Shown here piece by piece: positions 44,283 through 53,052 of a DNA stretch of 64,000 nt. How positions within the stretch are numbered: the stretch's first letter is position 1; the number at the start of each line of letters is the position of its first letter. Source of the DNA: Bacteroidetes bacterium UBA1935 (GTDB lineage: Bacteria; Bacteroidota; Bacteroidia; Chitinophagales; Chitinophagaceae); assembly GCA_002337045.1 (NCBI GenBank), contig DDFF01000003.1, forward strand, positions 1 to 64,000. Reading direction: 5' to 3'. Made by a program: the position numbers and the translations under genes. Below the pieces are notes generated by a model. It was given only the letters and a program-made list of their open reading frames with translations, had not been told where the DNA came from and did not search any database.

Positions 44283-45794
44283 CTATTGTTGCTCTTCTAT
44301 TTCAGCTTTCAACAACGCCTTCTTTTCCTTCAAGAACCTAACTGTGGCATCTCTGTGCTGCATAGTTGCTAATATTGAAAAATCTCCCGAAACAGCAGCT
44401 TTACCAAGCGTTTTGTCAAAATCTCCGGTCATTTCGGCTTCTCGCTGTTCTAACAAGTCGTAAACGCGATGCAACACATTTACAGTTTGAGGATTTATAT
44501 TATTATTAACCGCAACCTCTATTGGCTGTAATGATGACACCTTCCATGAATAACCATTTTCAGTTTTTTCGGGAGCCTGATTGCTAATAACAAACTTTTC
44601 TTTACCTCCGATTTTGAATGTAAATGGTTGCTGATAATACATAGCTACTTTCTTCCCGTCTTTTTCAGCTGGTGTCCATCTTGGCATTTTTTGCATTACA
44701 TCGATAGCAGCGGTAGCTAATACATTAGGCTTTATACCGTTTCCATTTGCACCATTTGCAAAGCTGTAATTTTCCGTTACTACCTGTGGATCTTTTACAT
44801 AGCCGTCTTCATCTATTTTAAAACCTATCACTACCCTGCCTTCTATTCCATTGTCCATTGCTTCTTTAGGATACTTCAAGTTTTCAGAAATATATGTATT
44901 TATATCTCCATCAAATTCCGCTCCTTTATCTACCTGAATTGCCTGCAATACTTCCCATTTCTTGGGTTTGCAACTTTGCATGGCAACAACATTAAACAAA
45001 ACAGCACCTGTTGCAAATATTGCTGCAGCACCAAATACGATAGCCATAGGGCTTTTTCTTTTTTTCAACATAGCGATTCTTCTTTTTATCGGGTGAATAT
45101 TAAATGAATGTGTAAGTGGTAGTGCGCAAGTATCAAATACATTGCTCAGTAACAGCTCGCTATACTGTAGCCTGTCCATACCAACACCGGCATCTGCCTG
45201 AAACTCATGTATCTGCTTCAGCTCTTTATGAATGGCATACAAAAACAGGTTGGGCCAACATATGCATTGCAACAACTGCATCAGCACCACATCAGCACTG
45301 TGTTTCATATATACATGCGCAGCCTCGTGTTGTATGATTGTTTCATTGATTGTTTCATCGGGCAGGAGGATGTATCTGCCCCAGCTTCCCGGTCCATAGG
45401 TAGTATTCAGCAGTATGGTATAGCCTTTCTCCTGTATACGTGTGCTCTTGCGTATCAACAGTTGCAGGCGTATGCGTTTGTATACAAACAAAGCGAATAG
45501 TACACAGGCTACTGCAACATAAGCAATCAATGCCCAGTTGACTGTTTGACTCACCACCTGTTTTTCGTAGCCACCAGCAGCAATTACTTCGGGCAGGCGC
45601 ACGTTTGCTACCCTAGCCTTTTCAAAGTATTGACTAAATGACGGCAGTTTGATAAACGGCATAGCAATAGGCAGCAATGCCGCGCTCAGCAGATATGCCC
45701 TGTTGAATCCATGTATCGGTTTATTACGCAACAATAATGCATATACCAGATATAGTATGCCTGTATACGCGGTTACTTGAATGAGGTACATCAT
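44283..45794 (-). CDS. BlaR1-type M56 metallopeptidase fused to TonB C-terminal domain
   Basis: The 503-residue protein has N-terminal membrane segments and the M56 zinc site HEAAH (residues 156-160) with a later EFQAD. After a further membrane segment (IVFGAAAIFATGAVLFNVVA) it has a TonB-like domain (YPKEAMDNGIEGRVVIGFKID to about residue 400), then an extra C-terminal part. In classic systems BlaR1 senses an envelope signal, and its protease domain inactivates the repressor BlaI. The BlaI gene is 5 bp upstream. The signal here is unknown. Confidence 0.9.
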   Translation of the reverse strand: MMYLIQVTAYTGILYLVYALLLRNKPIHGFNRAYLLSAALLPIAMPFIKLPSFSQYFEKARVANVRLPEVIAAGGYEKQVVSQTVNWALIAYVAVACVLFALFVYKRIRLQLLIRKSTRIQEKGYTILLNTTYGPGSWGRYILLPDETINETIIQHEAAHVYMKHSADVVLMQLLQCICWPNLFLYAIHKELKQIHEFQADAGVGMDRLQYSELLLSNVFDTCALPLTHSFNIHPIKRRIAMLKKRKSPMAIVFGAAAIFATGAVLFNVVAMQSCKPKKWEVLQAIQVDKGAEFDGDINTYISENLKYPKEAMDNGIEGRVVIGFKIDEDGYVKDPQVVTENYSFANGANGNGIKPNVLATAAIDVMQKMPRWTPAEKDGKKVAMYYQQPFTFKIGGKEKFVISNQAPEKTENGYSWKVSSLQPIEVAVNNNINPQTVNVLHRVYDLLEQREAEMTGDFDKTLGKAAVSGDFSILATMQHRDATVRFLKEKKALLKAEIEEQQ

Positions 45795-45799
45795 AGTGT

Positions 45800-46180
45800 T
45801 TATTTTTTATCGGGTGATTGTTTCAGTTCTTTCAGAATAGCTTCAAGCTCTTGTACGGTTATATCATTTTCCTGTGCAAAGAAGGAGAGCATGCCTGCAA
45901 ACGAACCGTTGAAGTATTTGCTTACAAACTGGTTCATGGTCTTTTTGCTGTATTCATCTTTTTGCACCAGCGGATAATACCTGTTCGATTTGCCAAAAGA
46001 CTCAAAACCAACAAAACCTTTGTCGCACAAAATTTTAATGATGGTACTGACTGTGTTGTAGTGAGGTTTAGGGGCCGGCAGTAAATCGACAATGTCTTTA
46101 ACAAAAGCCTTCTCAAGCTGCCATAGTGCCTGCATTATTTCTTCTTCGGCTTTGGTAAGTGTTTTGGGATTAGTTTTCAT
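45800..46180 (-). CDS. BlaI/MecI/CopY-family repressor
   Basis: The 126-residue protein (start ATG 46178-46180; GGAG lies a few nt upstream) is a winged-helix repressor: LTKAEEEIMQALWQLEKAFVKDIVDLLP, then YNTVSTIIKILCDKGFVG with the recognition helix and a C-terminal dimerisation region. It probably binds the palindromes at 46189-46242. The alternative start at 46189 would lie within the first palindrome. It is followed 5 bp later by the blaR1-like gene, so cleavage by that sensor is the likely induction route. Confidence 0.93.
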   Translation of the reverse strand: MKTNPKTLTKAEEEIMQALWQLEKAFVKDIVDLLPAPKPHYNTVSTIIKILCDKGFVGFESFGKSNRYYPLVQKDEYSKKTMNQFVSKYFNGSFAGMLSFFAQENDITVQELEAILKELKQSPDKK

Positions 46181-46188
46181 ATTCTCCA

Positions 46189-46242
46189 ACTAAGATTTTA
46201 GTAAAACTACTAAATATTTAGTTTATAAACTAATTTTTTAGT
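46189..46242. promoter_or_regulatory. Operator array: three ACTAA-N4-TTAGT palindromes at 20-bp spacing
   Basis: ACTAAGATTTTAGT (46189-46202), ACTAAATATTTAGT (46209-46222) and ACTAATTTTTTAGT (46229-46242) share half-sites ACTAA/TTAGT. Their starts are exactly 20 bp apart. A -7-like TAGTTTTA on the minus strand lies between the first two. The array is between the divergent BlaI-like and Nramp genes, so BlaI is the likely ligand. Confidence 0.85.
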
Positions 46243-46264
46243 TGAAATTATTTTTCCTTACAGA

Positions 46265-46296
46265 TTGATGGCTTTGAAATATTATTTTTAGATTTG
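46265..46296 (+). promoter_or_regulatory. Promoter of the Nramp-Usp gene (-33 TTG, -7 TAGATTTG)
   Basis: TAGATTTG (46289-46296) is preceded after 21 nt by TTG (46265-46267). The ATG follows 25 nt later. The nearest operator ends 22 bp upstream. Confidence 0.65.
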
Positions 46297-46321
46297 TCTA
46301 ACTTTTTATTTAGAGCAAATA

Positions 46322-48196
46322 ATGGATAGGGTAAATGACAAGTCGCTTGGAGAAGTACATGGCTCTATAGACCCTGAAAAGCGGGGCAGCAAATGGCGGA
46401 AACTCTTCGCATTCTTCGGCCCCGCTTATCTGGTAAGTGTTGGCTATATGGATCCGGGCAACTGGGCTACAGATATTGCAGGTGGTAGCCAGTTTGGCTA
46501 CAAGCTCATATGGGTACTGCTGATGAGCAACCTGATGGCATTGCTGCTGCAATCGCTCAGCGCAAGGCTTGGTATTGTACAAGGAAAAGACCTGGCACAG
46601 TGCAATCGTGAGGTATATCCACGTGGTGTAAACTTTGTCTTATATATACTGGCAGAACTGGCAATTGCAGCCTGCGATCTTGCCGAAGTACTTGGCATGG
46701 CTGTTGGTCTTAATCTGCTACTAGGCATCCCCATACTATTTGGTGTACTCATCACTTTTCTCGACACGCTCTTACTACTATACCTGCAGAAGCTGGGCAT
46801 GCGCAAGATGGAAGCATTCATCATTACGCTTGTAGCCATCATAGGTGGTTGCTTTCTGCTGGAAATGTTTTTTGCAAAGCCAGATATGCACGAGCTTGTA
46901 AAAGGCTTTGTACCATCTATACCAAACAATGCAGCACTCTACATAGCCATAGGTATAATAGGTGCTACAGTAATGCCACACAACCTATACCTCCACTCTG
47001 CCCTTGTGCAAACACGTAAGATAAATAGCGATGATGCATCTGTGCGAAAAGCCATTCGCTTCAATATTTGGGATAGTACTATAGCATTGAATATGGCATT
47101 GTTTGTAAATGCTGCTATATTGATACTGGCTGCTGCTGTATTCTATACCAGTGGCAATGAGCATGTAGCATCACTAAAAGATGCACACCAGTTGTTAGCA
47201 CCATTATTGGGCAATAAGTGGGCATCGCATCTTTTTGCCATAGCATTGATAGCTGCAGGACAAAGCTCTACCGTTACGGGTACACTTGCAGGGCAAATAG
47301 TAATGGAAGGCTATCTGCGTCTGCGCATCAGCCCAATTGTACGCCGACTGTTGACAAGGATGCTGGCCATTGTACCCGCCGTATTGGTAATATGGATAAT
47401 GGGCGAACAGGAAGTAGATGCCATGTTGGTTTTCAGTCAGGTGTTATTGAGCATGCAATTAGCATTTGCAGTAATACCACTGATACATTTTGTGAGCGAT
47501 AGAAAACGTATGGGCATCTTCACCATCAAGCCTATTGTGAAAATTGCTGCGTGGATAGTCGCTTCCATTATCGTCGCTTTAAATCTTAAATTAGTATATG
47601 AAACTGCTGCAGACTGGATAACACAAACAGACAGTACACTTGTCAAAGCATTGATAGTAGGTGGTGAGCTGGGCATTGTAGCACTGCTGATAATTACTAC
47701 TGTTTATCCATTCATACTGCAACACAGAGAAGCAAATGTAAATATTCACAAAACACCTGAAATGGATGCATTGCAAGGCATATCAAAACCATTCCGCAAA
47801 ATAGCGATGGCGGTAGACTATACCGATACAGACCGTATCGTGATGCAATATGCCATGCATCTGGGCAATGCTGACACCGAATACCTGCTGATACATATTG
47901 TAGAAAGTGCACAGGCACGCATGATGCAAGACAAAACCAACGATTATGAAACCTTGCAGGACAAGGCCTTTCTGGATAAGTATATTCAACTGTTTGCAGA
48001 TAAGTCTTTGAAAGCAAAAGGTATGTTGGGCTTCAAAAACCGTACAGACGAGATAGCACGCATTGTAAAAGAAAACAATTGCGATTTGCTTGTATTAGGC
48101 AGTCATGGCCATAAGGCAGTAAAAGATTTCATTTTCGGACAAACTATAGACACATTGAGACACAAGGTAGATATACCCGTATTCATAGCACAATAA
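46322..48196 (+). CDS. mntH: Nramp divalent-metal transporter fused to universal stress protein domain
   Basis: The 624-residue protein has about 11 membrane segments with the Nramp motifs DPGN (residues 44-47) and MPHN (218-221), which bind Mn2+/Fe2+. From about residue 485 it continues into a cytoplasmic universal stress protein domain (FRKIAMAVDYTDTDRIVMQY), ending with LGSHGHKAVKDFIFGQT, close to the G2xG9xG ATP-binding pattern. The Usp part may sense nucleotide or energy state to gate transport. It is divergent from the BlaI-like gene and shares its operator region. Confidence 0.92.
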   Translation: MDRVNDKSLGEVHGSIDPEKRGSKWRKLFAFFGPAYLVSVGYMDPGNWATDIAGGSQFGYKLIWVLLMSNLMALLLQSLSARLGIVQGKDLAQCNREVYPRGVNFVLYILAELAIAACDLAEVLGMAVGLNLLLGIPILFGVLITFLDTLLLLYLQKLGMRKMEAFIITLVAIIGGCFLLEMFFAKPDMHELVKGFVPSIPNNAALYIAIGIIGATVMPHNLYLHSALVQTRKINSDDASVRKAIRFNIWDSTIALNMALFVNAAILILAAAVFYTSGNEHVASLKDAHQLLAPLLGNKWASHLFAIALIAAGQSSTVTGTLAGQIVMEGYLRLRISPIVRRLLTRMLAIVPAVLVIWIMGEQEVDAMLVFSQVLLSMQLAFAVIPLIHFVSDRKRMGIFTIKPIVKIAAWIVASIIVALNLKLVYETAADWITQTDSTLVKALIVGGELGIVALLIITTVYPFILQHREANVNIHKTPEMDALQGISKPFRKIAMAVDYTDTDRIVMQYAMHLGNADTEYLLIHIVESAQARMMQDKTNDYETLQDKAFLDKYIQLFADKSLKAKGMLGFKNRTDEIARIVKENNCDLLVLGSHGHKAVKDFIFGQTIDTLRHKVDIPVFIAQ

Positions 48197-48222
48197 CACC
48201 ATTGCAGCTGCGTTAAGCTGAT

Positions 48223-48930
48223 ATGAAAAAAAATATTATTGTCGCAATAGCGACCACGACAATCGGTTTTATTACAACATGTTCTGCACAACAATACGCT
48301 GCAAAAGCCTACCTGAATATCAGTAACAGCACATATAAAAATCCTCAGTACACCAGATATCAGAATCAAAATACGAGGTATTTTACCAAAGATAACTTGT
48401 TTCCGTCTGTAGCTATCAACTACAAAAACAAACGGAAAAATCAACACGAAATAGAACTGAGCAGAATAAACATAACGAATACTGAAACCTTCGTTGAGCG
48501 TATAAATGGTGCAGGTGATAAAACATACATCCCTTCACAAAAACTGACTATTACACAAATACGCACGCGTTATGAATACATCTTATCATTCGTTAAAAAG
48601 CATGGTGTCATTTTTGAGCCTTCTGTAGGTTTAGGTGCATTGGCATACTATGAAAAGATGAATGCCACTCCTTACCAAAGTACAGACTTTCCTACAAGTG
48701 TAATATATGCAGGTACACGCTTCACCCTTACACCTCGTGTTTCCATCAACATCACTAAACGTGTATTTGCTGACATCAATATTCCTATCTGTATAATGGA
48801 TGCGGGTATTGCAAAACAGAACATAGCCAACCCCGCACTACCTACACCCGCACAGCGATACAGTATTGCTGATGTTGAACTTTTTCCATCATACTATAGC
48901 CTTAGGATAGGCGCAGGGCTGCGTATTTAA
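48223..48930 (+). CDS. Putative outer-membrane beta-barrel protein
   Basis: The 235-residue protein has a signal peptide (MKKNIIVAIATTTIGFITTC) and alternating beta strands with aromatic residues at strand ends (IRTRYEYILSF, VIYAGTRFTLTPRVSINI, YYSLRIGAGLRI), a pattern of small outer-membrane barrels. No family is recognised. It follows the Nramp gene after 26 bp and might be co-transcribed. Confidence 0.62.
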   Translation: MKKNIIVAIATTTIGFITTCSAQQYAAKAYLNISNSTYKNPQYTRYQNQNTRYFTKDNLFPSVAINYKNKRKNQHEIELSRINITNTETFVERINGAGDKTYIPSQKLTITQIRTRYEYILSFVKKHGVIFEPSVGLGALAYYEKMNATPYQSTDFPTSVIYAGTRFTLTPRVSINITKRVFADINIPICIMDAGIAKQNIANPALPTPAQRYSIADVELFPSYYSLRIGAGLRI

Positions 48931-48949
48931 TGATGAATATGTAACTTAC

Positions 48950-48968
48950 TGCCAAAATTCTTTTGGCA
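48950..48968 (+). repeat. Inverted repeat TGCCAAAA/TTTTGGCA touching a start codon
   Basis: The 8-bp perfect arms surround a 3-nt loop, and the last base of the right arm is the A of the ATG at 48968. It is not followed by a T-run. Confidence 0.65.
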
Positions 48969-49339
48969 TGTTCATCAAGTGGATTATCATCATCATGGCT
49001 ACCCTCAATTTTGGGTACATGTTTTTTGACGGCAGCCGCGCATTAGCTACCGGCGATTATATCCGTCCTAAATCGGGGAAACACGCAGGGCAGTTGGGCC
49101 CGTGGAGCAAAGCAGTGGAAAAAGTAGGTATCAATCCCGAATCTACAACCATGAAGCTCATCTTTGTTGTCTGGGGGCTTGCGGGGCTATACGTCACACT
49201 CGCTTTTTTGCAAGACAAGCCATGGGCTTGGAAGGCAATGCTGATAGTCAATATCGCATCACTCTGGTATGCCGTAGTGGGCACTTTTGGCAGCGTGGTA
49301 CAGATAGCATTGCTTGTAATATCAAAATTGCTGCGATAA
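48968..49339 (+). CDS. Small membrane protein of unknown function
   Basis: The 123-residue protein has about three or four membrane helices and a soluble loop (GDYIRPKSGKHAGQLGPWSK) between the first two. I do not recognise a family. The start codon begins at the edge of a small inverted repeat. glyA follows after 47 bp with its own -7 box. Confidence 0.65.
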   Translation: MFIKWIIIIMATLNFGYMFFDGSRALATGDYIRPKSGKHAGQLGPWSKAVEKVGINPESTTMKLIFVVWGLAGLYVTLAFLQDKPWAWKAMLIVNIASLWYAVVGTFGSVVQIALLVISKLLR

Positions 49340-49354
49340 GCGTCTGCATATAGT

Positions 49355-49362
49355 TATATTTG
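49355..49362 (+). promoter_or_regulatory. -7 box (TATATTTG) of glyA
   Basis: TATATTTG fits TAnnTTTG and ends 24 nt before the glyA ATG. A TTG lies 24 nt upstream, slightly further than usual. Confidence 0.5.
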
Positions 49363-49386
49363 CATCCCAAAACATCTACATCAATA

Positions 49387-50664
49387 ATGCAAAGAGATAC
49401 TGCCATTTTCGGGCTTATAAATGAAGAACTGGAACGCCAGCGCCGCGGCCTTGAGCTGATAGCTTCTGAAAACTTTACCAGCGCACAGGTTATGCAGGCT
49501 ATGGGTAGCGTGATGACCAATAAGTATGCGGAAGGCTATCCCGGCCGTCGTTACTATGGTGGTTGCGAAGTGGTAGATAAAAGCGAACAACTGGCAATAG
49601 ACCGTGCAAAAGAAATATTTGGTGTAGACTATGCCAATGTGCAGCCGCACAGTGGTGCACAGGCAAATGCAGCTGTAATGCTGGCTTGCCTGCAGCCCGG
49701 CGATACCATCCTGGGGCTTGACCTTAGCATGGGTGGACACCTTACCCACGGTTCTCCGGTAAACTTCTCGGGTAAGCTGTACAATGCAGTACACTACGGT
49801 GTACGTAAGGAAGATGGCATTGTAGATTACGACCATCTGGAAAAACAGGCACTGGAACACAAGCCTAAACTTATTATATGCGGTGCATCTGCATACAGCC
49901 GCGATTGGGACTATGCACGCATCCGCCAGGTGGCAGATAAAATCGGCGCATTAGTACTGGCTGATATCTCTCACCCTGCAGGTCTAATAGCTAAAAAACA
50001 CCTTGCTTCTCCGTTCGATCATTGTCATTTTGTAACCACAACTACACACAAAACATTGCGCGGACCACGTGGTGGCCTCATCATGATGAAGACCGACTTT
50101 GAAAACACTTGGGGTGTTAAAGGTCCTAAAGGCGAAACAAGAACACTGAGCCAGATGCTGGACCTAGCCGTATTCCCCGGTACACAAGGCGGCCCGTTGG
50201 AGCATGTGATAGCTGCAAAAGCGGTTTCATTCTACGAAATACTGCAACCGGAATTCGGCGCATATACACAACAGGTAATCAACAACGCACAGGCTGCTGC
50301 TACTGCTTTGTTGGAGAAAGGTTACAACATCGTATCGGGCGGTACAGACAACCACCTGCTGCTGATAGACCTTCGCAACAAAAACATCAGTGGTAAAAAA
50401 GCAGAAAACACTTTGGTGCATGCAGATATTACCATTAATAAAAACATGGTTCCGTTCGATGATAAGTCGCCGTTCATCACTTCAGGTATCCGTATAGGTG
50501 TGCCTGCTGTTACTACCCGTGGCCTGAAAGAAGAACACATGCCACACATCATCAACTGGCTCGACCGTGTACTGATGTCTCCTGACGATGAAACGGTAAT
50601 AGCGACCGTACGTGGTGAGGTGAACGAGTTTATGCAACAGTTCCCACTATATCCTGAAATGTAA
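49387..50664 (+). CDS. glyA: Serine hydroxymethyltransferase
   Basis: The 425-residue protein starts MQRDTAIFGLINEELERQ and has ELIASENFTS, EGYPGRRYYGG, and the PLP lysine in HFVTTTTHKTLRGPRGG. It interconverts serine and glycine with THF, supplying one-carbon units (also used by fmt and purine synthesis). Length and motifs fit. A strong terminator follows. Confidence 0.96.
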   Translation: MQRDTAIFGLINEELERQRRGLELIASENFTSAQVMQAMGSVMTNKYAEGYPGRRYYGGCEVVDKSEQLAIDRAKEIFGVDYANVQPHSGAQANAAVMLACLQPGDTILGLDLSMGGHLTHGSPVNFSGKLYNAVHYGVRKEDGIVDYDHLEKQALEHKPKLIICGASAYSRDWDYARIRQVADKIGALVLADISHPAGLIAKKHLASPFDHCHFVTTTTHKTLRGPRGGLIMMKTDFENTWGVKGPKGETRTLSQMLDLAVFPGTQGGPLEHVIAAKAVSFYEILQPEFGAYTQQVINNAQAAATALLEKGYNIVSGGTDNHLLLIDLRNKNISGKKAENTLVHADITINKNMVPFDDKSPFITSGIRIGVPAVTTRGLKEEHMPHIINWLDRVLMSPDDETVIATVRGEVNEFMQQFPLYPEM

Positions 50665-50684
50665 TTCTTTACACATACTATTTT

Positions 50685-50727
50685 AAAGCCGCCGTTTGTT
50701 TAGAATAACCTTAACACGGCGGCTTTT
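50685..50727 (+). terminator. Intrinsic terminator of glyA
   Basis: The 11-bp arms AAAGCCGCCGT / ACGGCGGCTTT enclose a 20-nt loop and lead into a T-rich run. Confidence 0.85.
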
Positions 50728-50729
50728 CT

Positions 50730-50737
50730 TATTTTTG
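50730..50737 (+). promoter_or_regulatory. Possible -7 box (TATTTTTG) of the 747-aa protein gene
   Basis: TATTTTTG fits TAnnTTTG right after the glyA terminator, 47 nt before the ATG at 50785. The T-rich setting makes a chance match possible. Confidence 0.35.
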
Positions 50738-50784
50738 TAGTTTCATGCTTGTGCTTCAGGCACATATGCACTAATAAAACATAC

Positions 50785-53028
50785 ATGAATCGTTACTATC
50801 TATATTTATTACTTCCGGTAATAGCCTGTTCTTTTGCAATGCCTGCCGATGCACAATCGGTACGCACCAGAAAGAAAGAAGAAAAGAAGAAAGAGCCGAG
50901 CATCTACGAAATAGACACACTGTTGCAACCCATACCCCGCAACAGACAGATGTGGCACGATAAAATAGACAAAGAACAAAACCGCGCTGACGCTTCTGAT
51001 GGTGTAATGCGCAATCGTGAGTTGTATTATACAGACGATTCTGTTATCAACCTCGGCCTGAATACTGCCATGTTTCAAGTGATAGACCAGATGCAGAAAA
51101 TGGTGGAAAACCTGCCACAGAAAACCAGAGATGCTATAATGGACAATCAGGAAAAAATACGTTGCCTGAAAGCCATCAACGAAATGCTCTATACTTTCAA
51201 TTCTGATGTAAAAGCAGACCCTGTCTTCTACCGCAAGCAGATATATAATATGCGCGACCTTATCATTGCCCGAAATGAAGGTACCAGCATGGACTTTGTG
51301 AAGAAGAACGTCAACTTCCAGACAATGAACAATGTGAAGTATCTGTTTGAACCAAGCAGCGAAGAGCGCATATTCATCTTCACAGAAATGGGCAAGCTGG
51401 AACCTCAGATAATGATAAAACGCCTTAGCGAATTTGCCAACGAGAGCTATGCCGACGATATAGTTGCTGCTGCTGCAAAAGTAGTGCCTAACGAATTGTT
51501 CAGCTATGCATCATCTACCAACTATGTACTGAGCAATGCCGTAAAACGCAGCAAAGACCCGTTGGTACAAACCATCGTTCGCATATCGCAGGAATCTAAA
51601 TCGCCACTGAAGGCAATGCCATTCCTGAACGATATCTATACCAAGAAAAAGACCATTGCAGAGATAGACCAGATAACAAGCAACCACGATTTGTTTTACC
51701 AGAACCTCGTAAGGCTGAAGCTGGAACAAGTGTCTTTGGGTGGCGATACCTATACAGATGAATTGAAGTATCGCAGCATGAAGTACATCCGCGAGATGAA
51801 CGACCTGCACGAAGAAAAAGACCCTGTGCGCTTTAAGTGTATCGAAAATTTCCCGCCTGAGGTATTGTATTTCATCATGGTATACGGTCAGGACGAAATA
51901 TATACCAGTAGCTTCCTCGGCACATACAAGCGCATGCTGGAACGCATGAAGCCTATGACGGGCGACCAGTTGTTGGAAAAAGTACACCGCGACAAGTTCC
52001 GTACTTTCATCCGTATGTGTGCAGGCTACAATACGCTTACTACATTCCTCGGCACCATGGATGCGGATAATAAAAACAACCTGATGCGCAGCTTCATTGC
52101 CGGCCTTGAACAAGGTAAGGACGATGAACTGGAAGACGCAGTAGACGTTGCAGATGCATTCGGTAGTATAGAAGATTCAAGCCTAGCAGTATTTCTGGAA
52201 AAACAAGTAAAAGAGAACTACGAAGCATCTTACAAATTCCGTAGCAAAAAGGGTGTGATAGTTTATGGACTGCTGGCTACGCTGTTTGAAGGGCTGAAAG
52301 GTATGGATAGCACTACAGCGGCTATGCAATCAGACAAGCTGAACCTGCCACCTATCAGCATGGTAATGAATAAAAACCTTACCAACGATTCGGGCATTGT
52401 TTACGAGCAGGTATTCTTCTATGGCGATGAAGATGGTAAAACTTCTTACACCAGCTTTATGGGCAATTTCCCGAAAGACAAATGGAAAGTTGTAACCAAT
52501 AAATACTGGGCAGAAATATCATCGTTGCAAGGCAAGAAGATAGTTATCTATGCCAACCTGCCAATACCTGAACCGGGTGATGAAGAAGCACAGAAAGAAC
52601 TGGCAAAATACCTTGCAGAAAAAGAAATACACCCATCGGTGGTTATACACCGTGGACATAGCTACCACCTGCCACTGACGATAGATCAACTACAGCGCGA
52701 AACAAAAATCGTAATGCTGGGCTCTTGTGGTGGTTATCACAATCTGGGTAAAGTACTCGACCATTCTCCTGATGCACACATCATATCATCTAAGCAAGTA
52801 GGTTCTATGAGTGTAAATGAGCCTATTATCCGCAGCATCAACGACCAGATACTGGCAGGTAACGATGTAGACTGGATAATGTCTTGGCGCGGGCTGAATG
52901 GCTACTTTGCCGCGAAAGGCAGGGAAACAGCCAAAGGCATGTTTGATGATTATATACCACCACACAAAAACCTCGGTGCTATCTTCATCAAAGCGTATCG
53001 TAAAATGCTCAGCAGTTTCGATGAATAA
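50785..53028 (+). CDS. Large secreted protein of unknown function with possible caspase-like C-terminus
   Basis: From ATG 50785 the 747-residue product has a signal peptide (MNRYYLYLLLPVIACSF...MPADAQ), so it is periplasmic or secreted. The first 550 residues are helical with no motif I recognise. The last part has VVIHRGHSYH (His622/His625) and 23-26 residues later KIVMLGSCGGY (Cys648), each preceded by a hydrophobic strand. This spacing and pattern recall the His-Cys dyad of clan CD proteases (caspase, gingipain, CHAT), though the His-Cys spacing is short for them. The assignment is inference. ppk2 follows after 24 bp. Confidence 0.7.
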   Translation: MNRYYLYLLLPVIACSFAMPADAQSVRTRKKEEKKKEPSIYEIDTLLQPIPRNRQMWHDKIDKEQNRADASDGVMRNRELYYTDDSVINLGLNTAMFQVIDQMQKMVENLPQKTRDAIMDNQEKIRCLKAINEMLYTFNSDVKADPVFYRKQIYNMRDLIIARNEGTSMDFVKKNVNFQTMNNVKYLFEPSSEERIFIFTEMGKLEPQIMIKRLSEFANESYADDIVAAAAKVVPNELFSYASSTNYVLSNAVKRSKDPLVQTIVRISQESKSPLKAMPFLNDIYTKKKTIAEIDQITSNHDLFYQNLVRLKLEQVSLGGDTYTDELKYRSMKYIREMNDLHEEKDPVRFKCIENFPPEVLYFIMVYGQDEIYTSSFLGTYKRMLERMKPMTGDQLLEKVHRDKFRTFIRMCAGYNTLTTFLGTMDADNKNNLMRSFIAGLEQGKDDELEDAVDVADAFGSIEDSSLAVFLEKQVKENYEASYKFRSKKGVIVYGLLATLFEGLKGMDSTTAAMQSDKLNLPPISMVMNKNLTNDSGIVYEQVFFYGDEDGKTSYTSFMGNFPKDKWKVVTNKYWAEISSLQGKKIVIYANLPIPEPGDEEAQKELAKYLAEKEIHPSVVIHRGHSYHLPLTIDQLQRETKIVMLGSCGGYHNLGKVLDHSPDAHIISSKQVGSMSVNEPIIRSINDQILAGNDVDWIMSWRGLNGYFAAKGRETAKGMFDDYIPPHKNLGAIFIKAYRKMLSSFDE

Positions 53029-53052
53029 TCAATAACAAAACTTCTTTCCGTT

